DNA of 64,000 bases from Ophiosphaerella korrae (Eukaryota > Ascomycota > Dothideomycetes > Pleosporales > Phaeosphaeriaceae), in NCBI GenBank assembly GCA_028456385.1, contig JALNQF010000153.1:1-64000 (forward strand), written 5' to 3'. This document shows, piece by piece, positions 57,671 to 64,000 of the stretch (position 1 is its first letter; the number at the start of each line of letters is the position of its first letter). Position numbers and translations under genes: made by a program. Below the pieces are notes generated by a model. The model saw only the letters and a program-made list of their open reading frames with translations, ran no database searches and had not been told where the DNA came from.

Positions 57671-58549
57671 AATGCAGAACGAACACCCTAACATTGAGGT
57701 TGGTTAAATAAGGGCTAAGCCTCGGTAAGCGCAAACAGAATTATAGCAAGGCTGTCATCTTATGTTCATAGGAGGTATAGTGGTTACCCTGGCTTCGTAT
57801 CATTTATTGCATCGGATCCAGAACTGATGATAGTGCGTCACTTTGACGAACTTCATACTCGAGCCTTGCTTCTCACGCAAGATCAGCTTTTTGAGATGGA
57901 AGAGCGATTTAACACGCTCAATACTAAGTTCACCACGCAACGCGAGACGGATAATAGTACATTTCGGCACGAAAGAAACGAAAGCTGGCAACTAGATGAG
58001 GAATTGACCCCAAAGTCACTGATATATGGTATGGCTTCAAGAAAGCCAGAGAGGAGAAACCGGCTGGGTCGATTTTGCTCACGAATAACATAGACAAGCT
58101 GTTGCTCAAGTACCATGCTGTTTAGTCGTTGCCAAAACCTCTCAAATGGAACCCAGAAACCCTTCAAAAAGTGGCCCAAGAATAATGGATGTTTTTACGA
58201 AACTAGTAATGACAAGGAGACCATCGAAAACACTGGGGGGGGCATTGATGATAAAGAAGCTTCATTTGTGATGGATGTTGAAAACTTGGTCGCTCTTGCC
58301 GCGTCGGTGCTTTTCATAGCTCTCTTGTGGGTCTTGCAGGTAGTGAATTCAACCAATTCGAAATTGGTTGTCATCACGGTTTTTGTATTGGCTTGTTTAG
58401 TATTGCTATGGTTCGGAATGTCTGGGTCACCATTTCAGATTCTGGCAGCTACAGCTGGGTAAACTCATCTATGAATTCGGCGAAGTTCTTGTTACTGATC
58501 ATATCGCGGATATTCAGCTGTTCTGGTTGTCTTCGTACAGCCGATTAGT
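57671..58549 (+). pseudogene. Decayed DUF6594 membrane protein gene
   Basis: Family pieces are readable in order: GYPGFVSFIASDPELMIVRHFDELHTRALL (around 57791), an ELEE-like helix (EMEERFNTLNTKF), STFRHERNESW, then in another frame NNIDKLLLKYHAV, LPKPLKWNPETLQKVAQE and WMFLRN, and VENLVALAASVLFIALLW with a second membrane helix. The end GYSAVLVVFVQPIS (stop near 58549) is typical. In-frame stops split the frame after KYHAV and after VAQE, with frame changes between segments. A possible first exon is MQNEHPNIEV (ATG at 57671). The function of DUF6594 is unknown; members are membrane proteins abundant near incompatibility genes. Confidence 0.65.
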
Positions 58550-58986
58550 TAATCCTAAAGTACGCCGATAGCGACGCGTACCTGCAAACGCTATATATTG
58601 GCAAACTGCCTTTCAAAACACTCTTCGTCCCTATAGGTTCATTTCTTCGCACTGATATCAGCACCATTGCCGTCAGCGCGCCATTAGTGCCAAATGCAAG
58701 CGAGGATGAAATAGAGGATCATATTCCGCATTACCAAGGTGCTGGTTTGAGCTCAGATGGCAATGGATAACATGCGATTCAGAGCCCTCCATGTGGTTAC
58801 CATCTGAACATTGGCCACGGCCTTCGGCTGTCTCAGGGAGGACAATCGGCATCGGCGTCGGGAGTGGTGAGGTTTAGGTATGCAACCTCCAGGTTTAGCA
58901 ACAGTCGCGCAAATCATTTCATTCTAACGTTTTCTTTTTCTTACTGTAGAGGGGTCTAGGGTTGAAGTAAATAGATTAGCAGTACT
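58550..58986. other. Intergenic, no supported gene
   Basis: Between two decayed genes; nothing recognisable. Confidence 0.45.
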
Positions 58987-59260
58987 CTAGCCATTGCTCG
59001 CACCGAAGCTTCTAGAAACTGTAGGGTGGTCGAAGCCTCCTATAATCATGTTCCTAGATGCAGGAATAAACTCAAGATCAGGATAGCGTCCCTTAGAGAA
59101 GGCAATTGATACCTCGTGATTGGGTAGATCCTTGTAGGGCTTAGAGCCAGCCATGATCTCATAAGTAGTAGAACCGAGAGCAAAGACCCGAGTTTTCGCT
59201 GATGTATCTTTGCTGGGAAGTTTATGGCTGGTCTTATAATAGACGAGTGGTGAATTCGCG
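58987..59260 (-). pseudogene. Protein kinase fragment (C-terminal lobe)
   Basis: The minus-strand frame reads ALGSTTYEIMAGSKPYKDLPNHEVSIAFSKGRYPDL, matching kinase subdomains IX-X, where FALGSTxYEIMTG is typical of fungal Ser/Thr kinases. Nothing upstream supplies the ATP-binding or catalytic loops, and the neighbouring plus-strand gene starts at 59368. It is therefore a truncated remnant. The rest of the minus-strand frame above 59260 is an antisense reading of that gene. Confidence 0.55.
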
Positions 59261-59367
59261 TCGGTACGCGATTTTGCGCGCGCGTTTGCGAGGAATCCAC
59301 ATCGCGACCACACCATAACCCACCCGTGTCCATGGACCATCCCTCCCTCACCCAACAACCAGCAAAA

Positions 59368-59910
59368 ATGACCACCACCACGCCCTCCCCGCAAACCTGG
59401 ACCCTCCGCCTCAAATCCCACAAAACAACCCTCTTCCTGCACATCGACCCCCTCACCACCTTCGCCGCGCTAAAATCCCACATCTACACCATCCTCTCCG
59501 CAACCCCACTCACACACCCGCACGACCCACACGCGCCCATCCCGCTGCCCGATTCCCCCGCAGACATCCAGCTTGGGCGCGCAATCGACGCCAACGATCC
59601 GCACGCGGGCTTCGCGCTGGGCGAATGGGAGCACACGCCGCCGAGTAGCGAGGACGAGGGTAAAGGCAAGGGCAAGGGCAAGGCGGTGGCGGCGGGGGTG
59701 GTGCGGCAGGCGCGGGAGTGCGTCAAGGGCGCGGGGATCAAGGACGGGGATGTTTTGGCGTTTCGGTGGGTTGGGGAGGGCATGTGGGATGGGGGGGAGG
59801 AGGAAGAGAAGGAGGGTAAGATGTGGGGGGTGCAGATTGCGAGTTTTGAGGATGCGTATGGGGTGGTGAATGAGGGGGATGTGGGTGGGGGGAGTGAGTT
59901 TGAGGGATGA
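59368..59910 (+). CDS. Conserved fungal ubiquitin-like protein of unknown function
   Basis: A single exon of 180 residues from the ATG before TTTTPSPQTW; an earlier in-frame ATG at 59326 would add 14 residues. WTLRLKSHKTTLFLHIDPLTTFAALKSHIYTIL resembles a beta-grasp (ubiquitin-like) start, followed by a loop and IPLPDSPADIQLGRAIDANDPHAGF. A Lys/Gly repeat (KGKGKGK) and an acidic GGEEEEKEGK tract come later, then GIKDGDVLAFRW. Similar short proteins are conserved in ascomycetes without known role. GC bias creates long antisense ORFs over it. Confidence 0.7.
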   Translation: MTTTTPSPQTWTLRLKSHKTTLFLHIDPLTTFAALKSHIYTILSATPLTHPHDPHAPIPLPDSPADIQLGRAIDANDPHAGFALGEWEHTPPSSEDEGKGKGKGKAVAAGVVRQARECVKGAGIKDGDVLAFRWVGEGMWDGGEEEEKEGKMWGVQIASFEDAYGVVNEGDVGGGSEFEG

Positions 59911-60380
59911 AGGGTAAGGGAGATGGGAAGGGTGCGCTTTGGGGGTGGCGTTGTGAGGTTAATGCGAGGCGTTGGGGTTTTGGTGTGGATTTGGGCGGAG
60001 GGGAAAGGGGTGCTGCATGGGAGACTTGGTGGGCATTTTACGGCGATAAGAGGGGGTTTGGCAAGGGTCATGCCGGGCCATACACTACGAAGCAAGTCTG
60101 TCTCTACACTGGAGTAGAATACAGAGCACAAACCCAGTCCAACCACGCTGCCAGCATCAACAACACGCTCACAGGCACATCGTGGAAGCTGGGGTGCCTC
60201 CATCAGCACACATACATACCCGAGAATGGAAGCCATCCAATACTTTCATGTCACACGTACGTCATGTTCACCAAACGTGTACACCCACGCACAAGGCACG
60301 TTCACCATGCCAGAAAAGCCCCACGTAAAAGCAAAGTCTATTCCATTCCCATTTTCGGATATCAATCACATACTCTATTT
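59911..60380. other. Intergenic between convergent genes
   Basis: 3' flanks of the ubiquitin-like gene and PheRS alpha; no gene is supported. Confidence 0.5.
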
Positions 60381-62099
60381 TTACTCCTTATCAAACCTAA
60401 CAGCCGGCTGTTCCCTAATCCACCTCAAATCCACCTTGTGCCCCAACAACTCCCTAATATTGCTAACGCCATACTTCATCATAGTCGGCCTCTCAAGACT
60501 AAGCCCAAACCCATAAACCCGCATGTCCCTCGGCAAGCCCATCGGCTCCAGCATCTCAGGCCTGAACATGCCCGAATTACCAATCTCGAGCCACTTATTG
60601 AGGCCGGCGTGGAAGCCAAAGATCTCCATGGACGGCTCAGTGTAGGGGTTGTACGCGGGCTTGAAGCGCAGATTGGAGATGCCCATGTTCGCAAAGAAGT
60701 CTTCAAGGAAGCGCTGCAGGCCGCCGAGGGTGAGGCCGAAGTCAGCGATGACGCCTTCGATTTGGTGGAATTCGGCGAGATGCGTGGCGTCGACGGTTTC
60801 GTTGCGGAAGACACGGTCGATGGAGAAGTAGCGGGCGGGGCGCGGGTCGGCGGAGAGGCGGTGCAACGCCCAGGTTGAGACGGCGGTGGTGTGTGTGCGC
60901 AGGACGAGCCGGAGGGATTCGTCTTCCGCCCAGGTATAGCGGTAGCCGATGGAGCCAAAGGCGCCGTCTTGGTGCACTTTTTTGACGTCGTTCCAGTATT
61001 GCTCAAAGTCGCGGGGTTTGGATTCGCGTTTTTCGCTTTCGGTGGTGGCGAAGAGCCGTTTTGAGCCAGACTCCATGAGGTCCATGGTGGCTTCGTTGGC
61101 GGGATCTAGGCGGGGCTTGTCGGCCTTGGGCGGGTGGGAGACGAAGAAGGTATCCTGCATGTCGCGGGCGGGATGTTGTTGTGGTACGAAGAGAGCGTCG
61201 AAGTTCCAGAAGCCGGTATCGACATAACTATTCACTGTCAATATCACGCCCAGTACTTTGGCCTGAATACTCACTGTCCAGTCGGCATCTCAACGAAGCC
61301 CTGCGAGAAGAAGATATTCCTAAACTCTTGCCTAACCTTATTCAAAGGATGTAACGCGCCAGCATCCTGGTTTGCCCCCAGTGCAGCAAAGTTATACGGC
61401 TTGAAATTCGCCGTTTCCCAAGCACCACTCGCCAACAGCTCGGCCGTCAAATCGGTATGCTCGACGGGCATCTCCTTTGCGTATTTCGGGCCCTTGGTAA
61501 CCGTGTACGTTATAACCTTCGTAACAGACACCAACTTCTTCTTCTTCAAATCCGCCAGCAGCTTCGCATCAGCTACGGAATGCGACTTCTGGATACCCTC
61601 GAGCATCTCACGCGTCGCATCCTTCGGCTCGTCCGTTACAAGCAGCACAATTGAGTCGCCCTCCTTCTTGATCCACTTATTCTTATACCCATTTCCCATG
61701 CCCACACTGGCAGACTGCGCGCCCACAACATTCTGTAACCCAATTGTCAGCCAAAGCCACTCCTCTCCAGCCCCTCATACGCACAGGCAATTCCTTGATC
61801 GACACTTGCCCCGCCTCCTTGACGGCTTTCCACACCCGCAGCTCGTGACTCCCGTTCGCGACGATGCCTTCCGACTCGGGCGTCAGCACCACGCGATCCG
61901 AGTTGAGCGACGTATATTCGACCATGGACCGGCTGGCCAGCCGATCCAGCGCAGCCTTGATCTCGGCCTGCGGTATGGCGGGGAAGTCTTCATTTGTTTG
62001 CAGCGTGGGCTTAGAATCGAGCTTGTCGAGCACTTCCTGCGTGAGGTTTGGGCCGTGTGTTTCCGGTAGGATGGGCACAGGGCCCCGCACTCCTGGCAT
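60381..62099 (-). CDS. FRS2: Cytosolic phenylalanyl-tRNA synthetase alpha subunit
   Basis: Three exons are read (62099-61785, 61732-61275 and 61227-60381), 539 residues. The N-terminal winged-helix region has [20 protein letters not shown]. The class II core follows with [30 protein letters not shown] (rebuilt by the second splice), motif 2 [20 protein letters not shown], and [10 protein letters not shown] with [13 protein letters not shown] as motif 3. It charges tRNA-Phe as an alpha2-beta2 enzyme with the beta subunit Frs1. Length and motifs are standard. Introns are 52 and 47 bp, GT-AG, with phases consistent. Confidence 0.95.
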
Positions 62100-62441
62100 G
62101 TTTGCGGCTTGGGGTTGGCGTTGCGCGGTGTTGAGGTGGGGTGTGTGAGTCGAAGAAAGTGTCGGAGGTCGGCGGGTTGGACATGCATGACTCACGGAAG
62201 CTGTAGTGGGGGGTGGGACAAGAGCGGAATGAGTCATTAGGATGAGCACGTGACTGATACCGTTTTGGTCACGTGTTGCTGACACGCCACGGTCACACCA
62301 CGCCTCACGTCTCTTCACGACCCAGCGACCAAGATATCAAACACCCTAGTCCTTTCTCCACATAAACCTCAGCACACCAGCAGTAATCCCATACCCCCAG
62401 TCCTCCACACATGACGTCGTGAGACGATCAGAATCACACTA
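62100..62441. other. Upstream region of PheRS alpha
   Basis: Non-coding; contains several CACGTG/TCACGTG-like words near 62246-62275 (CACGTGACTG, TCACGTGTTG) that could be bHLH-type sites for the PheRS promoter. Confidence 0.4.
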
Positions 62442-62854
62442 CAAGCGGGGTGCCAGAACGGATGGGCATGGCTCGTGCGCATACGATGCAATCGAATCCT
62501 AAGCACACTATATCTTCACATACAATTCAGATCAGTACTATCTATATATACCCACCTCCAGCCTTCTGCACAGCCTCGCCACAATCCTTTGTATTGGCAT
62601 CGTACTTTTGGATATCCTTGAGGTTAGGCTTGGCCTATTCTTCCTAGATTACAGTAGCTTGTAGCTGTAACCCAAGACGAATAGGCCAAGCTTAGCCTCA
62701 AGGATGTCCAAAAGTACTGTGTCAATACAAAGGATCGTTGCGAGGACAGAAGGCTGGAGGTGAGTATATACAATACTGATCTAAGTTGGTAAGATTCGAT
62801 TGAATTCTATGCGCATGAGCCATGCCCATTTATTCTGTTCTGGCACCCCCCTTG
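62442..62854. mobile_element. 413-bp foldback MITE with long inverted arms
   Basis: The left arm from CAAGCGGGGTGCCAGAAC is repeated in inverse by the right arm ending GTTCTGGCACCCCCCTTG; the arms are about 190 bp each and meet at a short spacer near 62641-62672. TA flanks both ends (62440-62441 and 62855-62856), the target duplication of Tc1/mariner MITEs. Arms differ by scattered substitutions and small gaps. There is no ORF, so it is non-autonomous. A transcript would form a long hairpin. Confidence 0.85.
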
Positions 62855-63111
62855 TAGATACCTATCTGCTCGCCCGCCGTGCTTGCGTGGATGTTTCGCA
62901 CTAGTGGAACGTGTGGGGATGCGTGACGACGCGTTTGGAGGGCATTATGCTATGTCAAGAAAGCAAGATTCCTAATGTATTTTTAGGCGGCGTTGAAGAT
63001 CTCTTGTTGTCTTATTTTTAGTTTGGAAAGTGAAAGGGTTGAGTGTTTGCGATTTTGATCTTGAGTATTATGCTGTAATTCGAAACTACTGCTACGACTC
63101 ACCGTGATGTA

Positions 63112-64000
63112 TCAATCTAACCGCAAGCCTGCATTGTGACTACTGCCCCGCCCTCCAACCAGATCCCCCCATCCCAACGCCCTCACCGTCTCCCCCCACC
63201 TCCCCACTGCCCCATTAGTCGTAACAACCATCGAACTCCTCCCTACCTCACCCTCCCCCAAAAAATGCACCCTGAGCACCATCGTCAAAACCGACGCCCG
63301 AAACGGCACACGCCGCCCCTCCGCCCTCGCCCGAATCACCTCCTTGAGTGCAAAAAGGTCCGCATTGATTTGCCGCCCCTGCTGGCGCTCTTGAGGCGTT
63401 TGCTTGGACACGACGCCCTTGTCGAAGTACTCAGAGCCCGCAAGGTCAATGAAGACGAATTTGCCGCCAAGGTGTGGGGTGGATGTCAGGCAGTGCTGGA
63501 CGGCAACTTGGGCTTGCTTGACGCGGGCTTCGTAGACACTTTTTTCAGCTTCGGCGGCGTCGATGCGGGCTTGGTTGGCGGGGCGCGCGGGGTTGGGAAT
63601 GTATGTGCCTGTCGGGGTTTTGATCAACGAGGCGGTTTGCTCCTCGATGTAGATATCTGTTGCGCGCTTGCCGATAGGGACGAGTTCGGATTCGCGGTCA
63701 ATGAGGGTGGTGCGTGCGGTGAGGAGGGGGCCGTTTACAATTTCGAGCTCGAGAACGGCGTGGGTGCGGGAGCTTTCGTCATGGACGGTTGAGGAACCGG
63801 TTTTGCGGAGGGCGAGGCCGGCGAGAAAGGTTGAGCGAAGCTCGTGGAAGGTCCAGCAAGGTTGGGCGACAATTGGGCGGACTCGCACCTTTCCATCTTC
63901 AAGGACTTCGGTTTCGCCGCGGATGTGCGTTTCACCATCAGGGCCTTCTCGGACATGACAAACTTTGCCCTCGTTTAAGAGGTCGTATGCACATTTTCCA
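63112..64000 (-). CDS. Divergent kinesin motor protein (partial, runs off the right edge)
   Basis: The frame is open from the window edge to the stop at 63112, 296 codons, with no start visible. Reading begins GKCAYDLLNEGKV. Kinesin motifs are ESSRTHAVLELEI (switch I; usually SSRSH), FVFIDLAGSEYFDKG (switch II), INADLFALKEVIRA and VPFRASVLTMVLR, followed by a final motor strand region. The P-loop would lie beyond the edge. An insertion of about 85 residues, rich in Ala, Lys and Glu, separates switch I and II, longer than in conventional kinesins. The protein ends soon after the motor, with no stalk on this side, so the motor is C-terminal. Confidence 0.75.
   Translation of the reverse strand, partial: GKCAYDLLNEGKVCHVREGPDGETHIRGETEVLEDGKVRVRPIVAQPCWTFHELRSTFLAGLALRKTGSSTVHDESSRTHAVLELEIVNGPLLTARTTLIDRESELVPIGKRATDIYIEEQTASLIKTPTGTYIPNPARPANQARIDAAEAEKSVYEARVKQAQVAVQHCLTSTPHLGGKFVFIDLAGSEYFDKGVVSKQTPQERQQGRQINADLFALKEVIRARAEGRRVPFRASVLTMVLRVHFLGEGEVGRSSMVVTTNGAVGRWGETVRALGWGDLVGGRGSSHNAGLRLD

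Noticed and set aside
59484..60878. 250-codon minus-strand ORF and 323-codon plus-strand ORF
   Set aside because: The first is antisense to the ubiquitin-like gene; the second is antisense to the well-supported PheRS alpha last exon.
1..64000. CRISPR array, bacterial operon or prophage
   Set aside because: Spliced genes, fungal domains and RIP show a nuclear fungal genome; no regularly spaced repeats were seen.

Overview
The window is nuclear DNA of a filamentous ascomycete (Pezizomycotina). Genes are compact, with short introns (about 45-90 bp, CTAAC-type branch points). HET/incompatibility-type proteins are abundant, and the left end is AT-rich DNA with the CpA-to-TpA bias left by repeat-induced point mutation (RIP). 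A dothideomycete of the Pleosporales type fits, but species cannot be read from sequence alone.

Layout. 1-7.96 kb: RIP-destroyed transposons (a Fot1/pogo-like element, a Ty3/Gypsy element with a still readable reverse transcriptase, and a second Fot1 fragment). 8-10.3 kb: junction with a broken HET gene and a 389-bp MITE. 10.3-34.9 kb: mostly housekeeping and secondary genes: MARVEL-type membrane protein, amidase, decayed SesB-like esterase, GFA/CENP-V enzyme, methionine sulfoxide reductase A, DUF4360 secreted protein, kinesin-8, a medium-chain oxidoreductase, a small secreted protein, a solo-LTR-like sequence, a HeLo-like/LIM fusion and an MFS transporter. 35.6-49.3 kb: accessory, immunity-like genes: a C2H2 protein divergent from a DUF7580 protein, a HET gene, a DUF726 lipase-like protein, a small membrane protein and a second HET gene. 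50.5-56.5 kb: nested mobile elements. 56.5-59.3 kb: decayed DUF6594 and kinase genes. 59.3-64 kb: a conserved ubiquitin-like protein, cytosolic PheRS alpha, a foldback MITE, and a divergent kinesin running off the right edge.

The most interesting object is at 50.5-56.5 kb. A pogo-like element (41-bp inverted repeats, TA on both sides, broken transposase) contains a second element of 3,030 bp with 132-bp terminal inverted repeats. The only large ORF of that inner element is an intact 679-residue HET-domain protein. It looks like an incompatibility gene packaged as mobile-element cargo. The two inner repeats differ by 8 transitions and no gaps, as expected from mild RIP.

How the genes relate. 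There are three full HET genes and one HET fragment. Between them lie a SesB-like esterase remnant carrying an NLR/amyloid-type tail, a HeLo-like domain fused to LIM zinc fingers, a DUF7580 protein and a DUF6594 remnant. Together they suggest a gene-turnover zone for non-self recognition. The housekeeping genes are independently transcribed and share no pathway. Exon coordinates are my reading of splice signals and reading frame; no transcripts or database searches were available.
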